Positions 24,067-32,502 of a DNA stretch of 64,000 nt are shown here, one piece after another. Under the pieces are notes generated by a model. It had not been told where the DNA came from and ran no database searches. It saw nothing but the letters and a program-made list of their open reading frames with translations. The position numbers were made by a program, and so were the translations under genes. The DNA comes from UBA8516 sp035455245 (GTDB taxonomy: Archaea > Thermoproteota > Nitrososphaeria > Nitrososphaerales > Nitrosopumilaceae), in the NCBI GenBank assembly GCA_035455245.1, contig DATIFN010000016.1:62001-126000 (forward strand), written 5' to 3'. Each line of letters begins with the position of its first letter. The first letter of the stretch is position 1.

Positions 24067-25137
24067 TTATTTTTCAGATCTTTCTTTTAACCATTGGCCA
24101 AGCTCTGGAAGAACAACCTTTTGTGAAAATGAGCTTGCAATCATACCAACATGACCTGTCGGATAAATTCTAAGGGTCTTATCTTCACTTCCTACAGCAT
24201 AGTGCAAGGGCATGCTACATTCAGGCGATACTAAATGGTCACCTACAGCAACCTGCGTAAATATTGGCATGTTTATGTTTTTAAGTGAAATGAGTTTACC
24301 TCCAACATACATTTTATTCTGTATTAAAACACTTTCCTGATAGATATCTTGGATCCATTGTTTGAAAAGTTCACCAGGAATTGGAGGAGTTTCATTTAAC
24401 CACTTTTCTATACGCAGAAAATTATCAACATAGTTTTTGTCCTCAACATTTCTAAAAAAGTTAATGTATTTTTCTATCCCTTGTTCAAATGGTTTCAAGA
24501 CCGAAAACACATAATACATGAATTCTGGTGGCATATTTCCAATTGTTTCCACCATTTTAGCCACATCCACGTGTTTTGCTAGGTTTCCAACAACAGTTGT
24601 ATCTCGTTTACCATCAATTACAGGCGCGGTAGCTATCAAATTTTTGATTTTATTTGGATGCAATGAGGCATATATTGTGGCCAGGGTTCCACCGGTACAA
24701 TACCCTTGTAATGATACTTTTTCAACAGCAGCTTCATTTCGTACAAAATCAACGCAATTGTCGATGTAACCATTTACGTAATCATCAAAGCTTAGGTATT
24801 TGTCTATTTTAGTTGGAGTTCCCCAATCAATCATGTACACATCAAAGCCTTGAGTCAAGATATTACGAACCCAACTTTTTTGTGGATGTATGTCCAGAAT
24901 ATGGTATCGATTTATTAGAGCATATGCTATTACAATTGGAATTTTATACTGTTTTTGTGTAGTAGAATTAAAATGTAATAAACGAACCTTGTCGTCGGTA
25001 TACGCAACGTCATAAGGAGTCATTTCAAGATTGATTTCATTTGGTGCTTGCACCATCTTTGGAGCATCAATGATATTTTTATTAAACCTGAAAAATTCGT
25101 CTACGAGCTTTGGGTCAATTTTTAGTTCATTTTCCAT
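24067..25137 (-). CDS. phaC: Class III polyhydroxyalkanoate synthase PhaC
   Basis: 356 residues, the class III length. The lipase-like box is GYCTGGT with the nucleophilic cysteine (about residue 149). The catalytic aspartate is in VAVGDHLVSPE (about 300) and the histidine in PTGHVGM (about 328). It polymerises hydroxyacyl-CoA, acting with PhaE. The start at 25137 (MENELKID) overlaps the phaE stop by 11 bases; the longer in-frame start inside phaE is less likely. Confidence 0.95.
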   Translation of the reverse strand: MENELKIDPKLVDEFFRFNKNIIDAPKMVQAPNEINLEMTPYDVAYTDDKVRLLHFNSTTQKQYKIPIVIAYALINRYHILDIHPQKSWVRNILTQGFDVYMIDWGTPTKIDKYLSFDDYVNGYIDNCVDFVRNEAAVEKVSLQGYCTGGTLATIYASLHPNKIKNLIATAPVIDGKRDTTVVGNLAKHVDVAKMVETIGNMPPEFMYYVFSVLKPFEQGIEKYINFFRNVEDKNYVDNFLRIEKWLNETPPIPGELFKQWIQDIYQESVLIQNKMYVGGKLISLKNINMPIFTQVAVGDHLVSPECSMPLHYAVGSEDKTLRIYPTGHVGMIASSFSQKVVLPELGQWLKERSEK

Positions 25138-25699
25138 CGTTGGCACCCCTTTCACTTTTTTCTAGTTTACTTACCCTTTTTCGTAATGAATGTAACTCCT
25201 GGTAAACATCGTCAAGATCATTTTTTGTTGGAACATTTGCAGTTTCAAGTAAGGCAGAAAGCATATTGTTCCAGTGTTTTGATAGTTCAAGTTCACTTGA
25301 TATCAATTTTCCAAAGTTCTCTCCAAATTTTGCCGAGTCAAAAAGCTGAGTGAAATCATTTTCAAACATGTCAATCCAAACACGCTTGGATGCTTCTAAA
25401 TTTTCCATGTCTTGAGGAATTTCAGGAATTTTTTTGTTAACTTTTTTCTGTGCTTCTAACCAAGTATCTGAAAGTTGTTTATAGTATTCAGCGAGTCTGG
25501 TATTAAATTCCATCAGGTCGTCATTTGCTTCTATCATTTCAGTTGCAAGTTTTTTTGCTTGTATAGCAAACTTCCTCATTGGACCTGCCGAAGTCAATGC
25601 TGCGGGTTTACTTGCCATGAGGTATACTATATCAGTCCAGAATAATGAGAGGTGCTTGTAATATTCTAGCGATTTGTTGTAATCAGGTTCTACTGTCAT
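25127..25699 (-). CDS. phaE: PHA synthase subunit PhaE
   Basis: 190 residues from the ATG at 25699. Helical throughout, with a C-terminal coiled coil (ELHSLRKRVSKLEKSE), which is the PhaE family signature region. The middle contains SKRVWIDMFENDFTQLFDS. PhaE lacks catalysis but is required for class III PhaC activity. The upstream reading frame extends to 25834, but the divergent gene and promoter occupy that DNA. Operon phaE-phaC. Confidence 0.88.
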   Translation of the reverse strand: MTVEPDYNKSLEYYKHLSLFWTDIVYLMASKPAALTSAGPMRKFAIQAKKLATEMIEANDDLMEFNTRLAEYYKQLSDTWLEAQKKVNKKIPEIPQDMENLEASKRVWIDMFENDFTQLFDSAKFGENFGKLISSELELSKHWNNMLSALLETANVPTKNDLDDVYQELHSLRKRVSKLEKSERGANDGK

Positions 25700-25787
25700 T
25701 ATTAGATAATAGAAAGAGATCGCAATAAATAGATCGTGTATTATTATTCTGCATTGACAGTTAATTTTATGAGACAGAATATAGGAT

Positions 25788-26153
25788 ATGGGATACGACG
25801 TCATGGATTTTGAGGCAATTTGCAAAAAGGTCATGGGTCTGGATTCAAAGATAAGATTTGCAGGTATGGTAAATAATCAAGGTAGACTTGTTGCAGGAGG
25901 CATGAGTGCTGACAAAAAACCCCTTGAGGATACGAAGGATGATGAAATGTTGTTTATGGAACTTGTTTTGAGAACAAAAATGAGAAAGGAATTCGACAAG
26001 CAGCTTGGACAGGTAAAGTTTGCAATGTCATACAGAGAAAAGGCTGTAGTGATGAGTTTTCCATTCAATGAGCACGTCATGTTGGTATCTGCCGAAAAAG
26101 AAATAGATTTTTCGAAAATTCCATTTAAAATATTAAAGATTTTAGAAAGCTAG
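25788..26153 (+). CDS. Conserved-type hypothetical protein, roadblock-like pattern
   Basis: 121 residues. Pattern: VMGLDSKIRFAGMVNNQGRL (start of a small alpha/beta domain), then AMSYREKAVVMSFPF and VMLVSAEKEID. This resembles roadblock/LC7-type or PAS-like sensor folds, but no diagnostic motif is present. A second ATG at 25803 is possible. It lies divergent to phaE with 88 bases between, and its stop overlaps the regulator by four bases convergently. Confidence 0.6.
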   Translation: MGYDVMDFEAICKKVMGLDSKIRFAGMVNNQGRLVAGGMSADKKPLEDTKDDEMLFMELVLRTKMRKEFDKQLGQVKFAMSYREKAVVMSFPFNEHVMLVSAEKEIDFSKIPFKILKILES

Positions 26154-27079
26154 GATTGTGAGCTTTCGTAGGTAGTCTGGCACCATTGAAGGACGGCCCC
26201 AAGATTCTCAGATACAAAATCTGCTTTTGCCTTGGTCTTTTTTGCTTGCTTGGTACAAAGAACAAGGTAGAGTCCTTTACCAAATTTTTTCTTACTTGTA
26301 ATTACTGCTTCAGAAAAGAATTTGGATCCACTCTCTGTTGAGGAAAATATCACTATAATCATTAAACCCTGTTTTTTGATCCAAATCTTGTTCAAAAATT
26401 TTTGCAAATCAATATCAAACATGACATCCATCGCCAATGACATGTCACCAAGTTGAGAAACCTTCCATCCATCAGCATGAAGCGCGGCGGAGGCAGTTTG
26501 TGCAAGAAGTGAACTATCATGTTCAGTAGAAAATACAATAGAGTTCTTGTTTGGATTTGTGTCGACTTCTGTTAGATTAACAATTTGAATAGAGTTTGAA
26601 ATAATTTCATCCAAAAAATTTTTTTCTGATTTACCAATTTTTCCTTTCTCATACAAATCTTTGACAGAGTCTATTGCTGGAGAAATTACTTCAGTTAATA
26701 TCTTCACAGGGTTGGCATTTGAATGAAGTGAGTTTCTAAGTAGACCATATGCTTCTTTATGTTCTCCTGAGAGGAGATATTCTAAATATTGGGTTTGTAC
26801 CTGAAAGAAATCAGCAGGGAAATTAAAATGAGATACTCCTTCGTCTATAAACCATAGGTTTACACTTCCAATGTTTTTTTGTTTGATGAGACCTTCTGCA
26901 GCAAAGACGTTAAGATATTTTGTAATTGTGATTCGGTTTATTCCAAGTTTTTTAGATATTTCAGTTCCAGAAAGGCCTGTTTTTGAGGTTCTTAAAATGT
27001 CAATTAGTTTTTCTTTGATCTTTTCAGATTGGTAACCTCGTGTCACGAATTTTGAAAATGTTCTTCTAGTATAAAGCAT
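26150..27079 (-). CDS. HTH regulator with a degenerate cobalamin-domain-like sensor
   Basis: 309 residues. Residues 20-75 are a winged HTH (GLSGTEISKKLGINRITITK). Residues 95-170 follow the four-helix cap of B12-binding-2 domains (YLLSGEHKEAYGLLRNSL; AIDSVKDLYEKGKIG). Residues 178-300 are Rossmann-like (STEHDSSLLAQ; HADGWKVSQLGDM). This is the CarH-type order HTH-cap-B12. In the cap, the usual Trp is Tyr143 and the usual EH is E152-K153; H187 could serve as the lower ligand. So cobalamin binding is uncertain. It may regulate the PHA genes or itself. Confidence 0.6.
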   Translation of the reverse strand: MLYTRRTFSKFVTRGYQSEKIKEKLIDILRTSKTGLSGTEISKKLGINRITITKYLNVFAAEGLIKQKNIGSVNLWFIDEGVSHFNFPADFFQVQTQYLEYLLSGEHKEAYGLLRNSLHSNANPVKILTEVISPAIDSVKDLYEKGKIGKSEKNFLDEIISNSIQIVNLTEVDTNPNKNSIVFSTEHDSSLLAQTASAALHADGWKVSQLGDMSLAMDVMFDIDLQKFLNKIWIKKQGLMIIVIFSSTESGSKFFSEAVITSKKKFGKGLYLVLCTKQAKKTKAKADFVSENLGAVLQWCQTTYESSQS

Positions 27080-27444
27080 TACCAGAAAATTTGACCAACA
27101 GTGAGCATAACTGGTATGCCCGACTGTCGGCCGGGTACTTTTGGTATGGTCTGTAGTTACGAGCGCACTTGATTTAACAATCCAATTTTCCTAAATAAAA
27201 AGTGCGTAGAAATGATACTAAATACTTAATAGGTATTATTCAAATTTTTAAAAATCAAAAAGGTAATGAATAAAAAAATAGATTTTCGATCACAAAAGCA
27301 TTCAAATTAATTTTGTCAATAAATTAATGACATTTCATTTGAGTTAATTTATCAAATTGGAAATTACTAATCAGATTTTTACTGAACTAAACACAGAAAC
27401 ATTAAATACTTGTGTACTTTAAAATACGGTAACAGGTTAGTAAA
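27080..27444. other. 365-base intergenic region with regulatory elements
   Basis: No gene is seen. Next to the regulator gene lies an inverted repeat CCGACTGTCGG (27120-27130) within a GC-rich patch flanked by GGTATG at both sides, possibly an operator. The rest is AT-rich. A TATA-like TTTAAAATA at about 27419-27427 lies 20-25 bases before the 27445 ATG. Confidence 0.5.
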
Positions 27445-27831
27445 ATGCCAAAAGCAGGATTTAAATCAATCACGGTTTCAGAGTCAGTTTATAACAAATT
27501 CCATGATGTATACAAGAAGAATAAACAAGATCTTGCACTCAAAGGAATCAACAGTTTTGCAGGGTACATCACTTTCATGATGGAAGATTTGATGCAAAAA
27601 GACGAGACATTTGCAAGATATGCACCTAAACTAGAAAAAATTGCCGTAGATGACAATAGAGTCGTTCTCAAAGACAACATCAAAAATAGAATTGCGGAAG
27701 TTGCAATTCAAAATGGGGAGCTTTATTGCATGTTATGTGAGGAGAAAGATTGCTTCCATGTAGGTTTTGTATTTTCACTCCCTGATGTTTACGAAGTTTT
27801 GAATGCACGGGGAATCAAGCACCAAAGATAA
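27445..27831 (+). CDS. RHH-like DNA-binding protein with a C-terminal Cys/His cluster
   Basis: 128 residues. The N-terminus (KAGFKSITVSESVYNKFHDV) reads like a ribbon-helix-helix strand and helix, the fold of MetJ/Arc regulators. The C-terminus has C-x2-C-x4-C-x-H (YCMLCEEKDCFH), a likely zinc or metal site. This order suggests a small metal-aware regulator. Convergent with tRNA-Leu; preceded by a TATA-like element. Confidence 0.6.
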   Translation: MPKAGFKSITVSESVYNKFHDVYKKNKQDLALKGINSFAGYITFMMEDLMQKDETFARYAPKLEKIAVDDNRVVLKDNIKNRIAEVAIQNGELYCMLCEEKDCFHVGFVFSLPDVYEVLNARGIKHQR

Positions 27832-27837
27832 AAAAAG

Positions 27838-27958
27838 TGCAGGAGGTGGGATTTGAACCCACGAACCCCTAAGAGACGGGATCACCCATTTTTATGATCT
27901 TAAGTCCCGCGCGTCCAAAGGCCTAAAACCTTCTTTGGCCAGGCTCGGCGACTCCTGC
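27838..27958 (-). tRNA. tRNA-Leu (TAA) with D-arm and anticodon introns
   Basis: Minus strand: acceptor GCAGGAG/CTCCTGC, long variable arm, anticodon loop CTTAAGA. A 20-base intron (27913-27932) interrupts the D arm. Exon CCAA pairs with intron TTGG, with AG|A and AC|G bulges and an inner AGG/CCT helix, a textbook BHB. Removing it restores the leucine D arm GCC...GGC. A second, 16-base intron (27883-27898) lies at 37/38, where CTTA pairs with TGGG. Confidence 0.9.
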
Positions 27959-28057
27959 GTTTTATTAGCTAAAAGTTGTCTGAATTAAACGTTTTACAAA
28001 AAAAATTTTTCAAAATCAAGTAAGATTAATAAGGTTACAATAAAGCGAGTTTGTCAT

Positions 28058-28131
28058 GCTTCGATAGCTCAGCCTGGTAGAGCGTTACCTTGGTAAGGTA
28101 AAGGTCGCGGGATCGAATCCCGTTCGAAGCT
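28058..28131 (+). tRNA. tRNA-Thr (GGT)
   Basis: Acceptor GCTTCGA/TCGAAGC with discriminator T. The anticodon stem is TTACC/GGTAA, loop TTGGTAA, anticodon GGT. T arm CGGGA/TCCCG with loop TCGAA. No intron. It ends one base before the convergent Dam-type gene stop. Confidence 0.95.
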
Positions 28132-28995
28132 TTAATAATTTTTAATTAAGAGTTCTGAATGTCCAGTTCTATTTTTTGAATCTGAATTTATGAAACGGTT
28201 CGAGCTTATTTCTATCGTTTTATCTGAATAACCTTCAAACAGATCTAGAACTTCATCAGATTTTGAGTTTGAAAGCATTACCTTACAACCTTTAGAGTCT
28301 AATCTTTGAAATTCCAAAAATAACCTTTCTTGATCTTCATAACCAAAGCTATCATTTGTATAGCTAGTAAAGTTTGAGGTTTGACTTACCGGTTGGTAGG
28401 GGGGATCAAGGTATACGAAATCATTTTTTTGAACTCTTTCAAGAGTTTTTGAAAAATCTTGACATTTTATTGATATTTCTTTTGAACGCAGGACATGACT
28501 CACGGCTATGAGATTTTCCCTATTTACTATATTTGGATTCGTATATTTCCCAAGGGGTACGTTGAATTTTCCCTTACTATTTACTCTGTATAACCCATTA
28601 AAACAAGTTTTGTTGAGGAATATCAATCTAGACACCTTCTCAATCTGGTTTTTTGGATTACTTTCTCTTACTTCATAATAGTATTCTTTAGGATTTTTGA
28701 AATATTTTTCAGAATGTAGAGTCAGCGCAGAGATTAACTCCTCAACTCTATCGCGAATTGCAACATAAGAAAGAATTAGGTCAGAATTCAAATCTGATAC
28801 AAAGCATTCTAGTTTCGGTATTTCTGTGATGAGATGAAACATTACTGCACCACCTCCAAGAAATGGTTCAAAGTATGAATCAATTTTTTTTGGCATGTGT
28901 TTTGACAATATTGGCATGAGTTGTCGCTTTCCACCTGCCCACTTGACAAATGGTTTTGGTGCAAAAGATAGGAGTTGCTTGTACTGCTGTTTCAA
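28132..28995 (-). CDS. Dam-type DNA adenine N6-methyltransferase (D12 class)
   Basis: 287 residues. Motif I is VKWAGGKRQL followed by FEPFLGGGAVMFHL; the catalytic motif IV is YLDPPYQP (about residue 195). It has the D12/Dam order with the target recognition region between. Type II Dam-like enzymes usually recognise GATC, but specificity cannot be read here. No endonuclease gene is adjacent, so it may be an orphan methylase. Its stop abuts tRNA-Thr, a common insertion site for transferred genes. Confidence 0.9.
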   Translation of the reverse strand: MKQQYKQLLSFAPKPFVKWAGGKRQLMPILSKHMPKKIDSYFEPFLGGGAVMFHLITEIPKLECFVSDLNSDLILSYVAIRDRVEELISALTLHSEKYFKNPKEYYYEVRESNPKNQIEKVSRLIFLNKTCFNGLYRVNSKGKFNVPLGKYTNPNIVNRENLIAVSHVLRSKEISIKCQDFSKTLERVQKNDFVYLDPPYQPVSQTSNFTSYTNDSFGYEDQERLFLEFQRLDSKGCKVMLSNSKSDEVLDLFEGYSDKTIEISSNRFINSDSKNRTGHSELLIKNY

Positions 28996-29145
28996 TAATG
29001 ATTAGTTTCAAAATTTTATTTCCTATCGTTTGACAATAAAAGATCACACAGTGTACAATAATATTTAATCTAAAGTTATGAGACGGATTTTTAAAATATA
29101 GTATAAGCTATCTAGATCAAAAATAAAGTAAAAGGAAAGGGAAGT

Positions 29146-29796
29146 TTAGTCCCACTTAGACCAAGCTGCCATCCATCTATACGTCCACGTAGTCAGTTTA
29201 CAACCCAATGCAGTCATTGTGACTGTCAGTACAGCACTAGCGCCAGCACCGAGGGCAACTGGACTGTTATAGAACTTACCTACCTGGGGTTCTATTGGAG
29301 TCATGTATGGAGGCAATGTTGGTCTTGGATATTTGAATGCAGTCTCTAACGGATCTGCTACTAGCAGGAGATTTATCATGTTAAACAATGGCAGAGACAT
29401 TCCACATAGCACACCGCCCATTAGGATGAGAGAGTGCTTGTTCTTCTTTGTTGCCCAGTAAACAAGATCCATCAACATTGCTGATGGTATCCAGATTGGT
29501 GTAACAATGAAGTCGTATGGATATCCTAGTGAGAACCATGCTGCCTTTGCAATCCACGTATACACTGTCATTATCAGTGCATAGTATGTTGCCGTTCCTG
29601 GAACTCCAGTAAACGTAAGGTAGTAGGCTGCACCGACTGCTAGCATGAGTGATTGTGATAACGAAAATACCACAAATGATGTCCACGCCCAGTCCGAATA
29701 GAATATGTAGTCTCCAGCGTTAATTGTCAACAATGTAGAGTTGACTGCAACCACTACTATGAATAAGTAGTGAGTACATCGTCTTAGCCAGACCAT
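29146..29796 (-). CDS. amoA: Ammonia monooxygenase subunit A
   Basis: 216 residues, archaeal AmoA with about six transmembrane segments. Diagnostic stretches are YSDWAWTSFVVFSLSQSLML, NAGDYIFYSDW and GYPYDFIVTPIWIPSAM. AmoA is an integral subunit of copper-dependent ammonia monooxygenase, which oxidises ammonia to hydroxylamine at the membrane. A TATA-like TTTTATATA lies 24-32 bases before the ATG, so the mRNA is probably leaderless and independently transcribed. Confidence 0.98.
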   Translation of the reverse strand: MVWLRRCTHYLFIVVVAVNSTLLTINAGDYIFYSDWAWTSFVVFSLSQSLMLAVGAAYYLTFTGVPGTATYYALIMTVYTWIAKAAWFSLGYPYDFIVTPIWIPSAMLMDLVYWATKKNKHSLILMGGVLCGMSLPLFNMINLLLVADPLETAFKYPRPTLPPYMTPIEPQVGKFYNSPVALGAGASAVLTVTMTALGCKLTTWTYRWMAAWSKWD

Positions 29797-29819
29797 TATC
29801 CAGTAGAGAAGAGGTGTGA

Positions 29820-29828
29820 TATATAAAA
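29820..29828 (-). promoter_or_regulatory. amoA TATA box
   Basis: Minus-strand TTTTATATA centred about 28 bases upstream of the amoA ATG, the archaeal TATA distance for a leaderless or near-leaderless mRNA. Confidence 0.5.
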
Positions 29829-29907
29829 TTTTATGCGTAATTACAGATCTGATTTCAATACTCTATAGTAATTTGAAAAATAAGAAAAAGAAGTGTGAAT
29901 TGATGTC

Positions 29908-30261
29908 CTAACCGTTAATGAATGTGACCATCAATACTGTTGCGACAGCAACTGCTGCAAGAACGCCCGCTACTATTCCATTGCTATTCTTTCCAGAACC
30001 CTCTTCGCCTACTTTAACACAGAAGAGATAACCGATTGCCTCAACTATGGTCAGAACAATAAATGCATAATGTCCACTTGGTGCAGGATATGCCCATGGA
30101 TAGTAGAAATATCCAACCGCAGTTCCACCAAATGTTGCTAACCAAGCAGCAATGAAGGAAATTGTGAATATTCCTGTGTAGTTCTCGATTCGTCTACCTA
30201 TCATCTTACTTACATCAGAACTAGACGCTCCGCCAGAACCGAATCCTTTTGGTAAGGTCAT
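29908..30261 (-). CDS. amoX: AmoX, small AMO-associated membrane protein
   Basis: 117 residues, with about three hydrophobic helices (FTISFIAAWLATFGGTAVGY; HYAFIVLTIVEAIGYLF; VAGVLAAVAVATVLMV). It lies between amoA and amoC on the same strand, the known place of the archaeal amoX (orf38) gene. Published biochemical work on archaeal AMO treats it as an added subunit. Its own TATA-like TTAAAAGTA lies about 26 bases upstream of the ATG. Confidence 0.92.
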   Translation of the reverse strand: MTLPKGFGSGGASSSDVSKMIGRRIENYTGIFTISFIAAWLATFGGTAVGYFYYPWAYPAPSGHYAFIVLTIVEAIGYLFCVKVGEEGSGKNSNGIVAGVLAAVAVATVLMVTFING

Positions 30262-30369
30262 TTGGCAATATAATAGTCCGTATACTTTTAAGTCTTTCTT
30301 GTACTTGAGACGGAACTTCCGTTAGGAGATTAAAAATAAGAAAAAGAGTGCGCTTTTGCGCGTACTTTT

Positions 30370-30933
30370 CTATGGGATGGATCTGCTGTACAGTTTGCCT
30401 TCTAGGGCCATCTTGTACATTTCAGCAACATATGGATTCTCACCTGGGGTTTCTGCTCCAAGTTCGACCAGTCGCGCATATACTCTAACTACATAGGCAA
30501 GTGCGCCCATGAATGCAACGACTACACCCATATTGAACATCCAGTGGTTTGGTACTGCAAAGATTTCTTCTACATACCAAAAGTGCCACATCTCGTTGAC
30601 ACCAATTGTAAACATGGTTGCCAGATAACCAAGAATAGTCATCTTCAGACCAGTGTTCATGGAGTTGTTTGGACCCCTTAGAATTGGTACCTTTCTATCA
30701 TAGATTGAGACAGCACCCCAACCTAGTGGCAGTGCAACAAAGTGGCTGTAGAGCCACCAGTGTGCTGGTGTGAATGCACTATCTCTGATAGAAGTTTGAT
30801 GTAATGAACCATCGACAAAGTTGTCGACTTCCACGGATGCCGCTGTAGATCCCATTGCGATGACGATCATCCAAATCTTTTTCAATCTTTGGATCTCGAC
30901 TTCTTTTGGAATTAGTGCCGGCATTTGTGCCAT
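30370..30933 (-). CDS. amoC: Ammonia monooxygenase subunit C
   Basis: 187 residues from the ATG at 30933 (MAQMPALIPKEVEIQRLKKI); a longer frame starting at 30951 would place the TATA box inside the mRNA. About five transmembrane helices. Conserved archaeal AmoC features include DNFVDGSLHQTSIRDSAFTP, HWWLYSHF and MWHFWYVEE, with acidic and histidine residues likely to bind copper. The TATA-like CTTTATATA centred near 30960 fits a leaderless start. Confidence 0.96.
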   Translation of the reverse strand: MAQMPALIPKEVEIQRLKKIWMIVIAMGSTAASVEVDNFVDGSLHQTSIRDSAFTPAHWWLYSHFVALPLGWGAVSIYDRKVPILRGPNNSMNTGLKMTILGYLATMFTIGVNEMWHFWYVEEIFAVPNHWMFNMGVVVAFMGALAYVVRVYARLVELGAETPGENPYVAEMYKMALEGKLYSRSIP

Positions 30934-30955
30934 GTTGCATATGATGTTCATTCTG

Positions 30956-30964
30956 TATATAAAG
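30956..30964 (-). promoter_or_regulatory. amoC TATA box deciding the start
   Basis: Minus-strand CTTTATATA is centred 27 bases from the ATG at 30933 and only about 9 bases from an alternative in-frame start at 30951, supporting the shorter AmoC. Confidence 0.55.
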
Positions 30965-31047
30965 TATGAACTATTACTTTCATCTTTTTTGTACTATTTT
31001 ATGCATTAATACATAAAATTATTATAAAAATTTGTGTAAAAACTTTT

Positions 31048-31065
31048 TTATATATATATAAAATA
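31048..31065 (+). promoter_or_regulatory. AT-rich promoter element upstream of amoB
   Basis: A TTATATATATATAAAAT run in the divergent amoC-amoB spacer. If used, it would give amoB a leader of about 110 bases. A second TATA-like ACATATATC near 31158-31166 would give a leader of about 10 bases. Which is active cannot be told. Confidence 0.4.
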
Positions 31066-31197
31066 TAATATCAAAAAACCACTTACAGATGATAAACATC
31101 AGTGATGAGCTTGTTTTTTTCTCCAAAACCTCTTCTGGTACTGATTACAAGGGCAAAACATATATCGTTGGTCTTTCTGTCATGGAATAGTTACGGC

Positions 31198-31770
31198 ATG
31201 ACTATGATAAATAAAAAATTAATCGTAGCAGCACTTGGTGTGCTTGTTGCATTAGGAGCAGTAGGTCCAACAATTGCTCAAATGATTCAACAAGCAGAAG
31301 CACACGGTGTACAGGCACAACTCCAGAGTCGTTTCGTTAGGATTGAAGATGAGACATTTTCAAGACAATCACTGCATACAGGAGAACTCTTGACAGTGAA
31401 AGGTACATTGGTTAGCCTCATACAACGAGACCTAAGAGGATGGCTTTCTGTTTACGGTGAATCAACAAACGCAGGTAACAGATGGGAGTTCATATCACGA
31501 GATCCACCCGGCAATGTCTTTGATATTCCAGGAAACGGTGTTGTAGACTACACACTAGTAGTAAAAGCACTTGAACCAGGAGTCTATCACATGCACACAC
31601 AACTTAACATTGCTTCAATCGGTCCAGGACTTGGTCCAGGGCAAACCGTCGTGGTCGAAGGCGAAAAGATACTAAAACCAATCCCGTATGGAAATATCGC
31701 ATATCAATCGATAATCATCGCAGTTGGTTACGTAGTTACATTTGCAACCCGACCGTGGCAAGTGATCTAA
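31198..31770 (+). CDS. amoB: Ammonia monooxygenase subunit B
   Basis: 190 residues from the ATG at 31198. A signal or anchor helix (residues 8-28) is followed by a cupredoxin-like domain. His36 (EAHGVQ) just after the signal and His131 and His133 (VYHMHTQ) match the AmoB/PmoB copper ligands. A C-terminal helix (SIIIAVGYVVTFA) follows. Archaeal AmoB has this single short form. It is transcribed divergently from amoC-X-A. Longer in-frame upstream sequence lacks signal-peptide sense and is not used. Confidence 0.96.
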   Translation: MTMINKKLIVAALGVLVALGAVGPTIAQMIQQAEAHGVQAQLQSRFVRIEDETFSRQSLHTGELLTVKGTLVSLIQRDLRGWLSVYGESTNAGNRWEFISRDPPGNVFDIPGNGVVDYTLVVKALEPGVYHMHTQLNIASIGPGLGPGQTVVVEGEKILKPIPYGNIAYQSIIIAVGYVVTFATRPWQVI

Positions 31771-31893
31771 AAAATCCCTCTCCTTTTCATTTTCTTAATT
31801 GTCAAACATAACGAAAGTAATAATTTGCCATTTTGATCAAAATACAGAAACACATGGCAAAATCATTATAACCAAAGATATCGGAGTGGTCAT

Positions 31894-32433
31894 ATGATTT
31901 GGCCTGGAATGGGCGATCCTTCAAAACGCAAGCAAACCCTTCGATTTCTTGCCCTAACTGCAGGTATTGCAATATCCATAGGATTGGCAAGCACAGCTAT
32001 CCAAAGTCAATTAAATGCGGATAATCCCCTGAAACAATGCATTGATAATCGTAATATCAACTACAAAATTTCTGCCACACTAGAAATATTCATCGATGGT
32101 GAAAAGGCAGAGATCCCTGCAAATATTGGTAAAAACCCCGGTTGCACACATTCTCTTTACACACTTTCAAACGATGGAGTGATTTATGCAGAGTGGGAAA
32201 AAGAATATCCTTTTGAGATAGGACATTTTTTGTGGACTTGGACCACCTACCACAAAGATGGATTTCCTATGCGAGATATGGATGAGTCAAAATCAAGAAT
32301 GTTAGTCAATGGTGTCGAGTCACCAGACTACATCAATTCTAGATTAGTAGATGGTTATCATTACAGAGCAGAGTTTGTAACCAAGGGGGCAGATACTGCC
32401 AAAGAACATGATTTCCTACCGCCAAAATCCTAA
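31894..32433 (+). CDS. AMO-linked membrane-anchored protein of unknown function
   Basis: 179 residues. An N-terminal helix (residues 15-37, TLRFLALTAGIAISIGLAST) anchors an extracytoplasmic domain with two cysteines (KQCIDN, PGCTHS). Histidines near aromatic residues (FEIGHFLWTWTTYHK) might bind metal. A TATA-like element about 26 bases upstream supports the leaderless ATG at 31894. It follows amoB by 120 bases on the same strand. The position suggests a link with AMO, but no family is known to me. Confidence 0.65.
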   Translation: MIWPGMGDPSKRKQTLRFLALTAGIAISIGLASTAIQSQLNADNPLKQCIDNRNINYKISATLEIFIDGEKAEIPANIGKNPGCTHSLYTLSNDGVIYAEWEKEYPFEIGHFLWTWTTYHKDGFPMRDMDESKSRMLVNGVESPDYINSRLVDGYHYRAEFVTKGADTAKEHDFLPPKS

Positions 32434-32502
32434 ACTAGATTATCATAATTTAGATAATCAAAATTAAAGGTAGAAATGAAAAATAAGGAAAAAGATTGAG
32501 GT

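Noticed and set aside
28996..29145. Direct repeat of the tRNA-Thr 3' end as an attachment site beyond the methylase
   Set aside because: No copy of the tRNA 3' sequence was found on the far side of the gene.
31102..31197. N-terminal extension of AmoB, and a C-box-like GTGATGA (31102-31108) with CTGA (31141-31144) suggesting a C/D RNA
   Set aside because: The extension has no signal-peptide sense before the real one. For an RNA, no C'/D pair follows, so the boxes may be coincidence.
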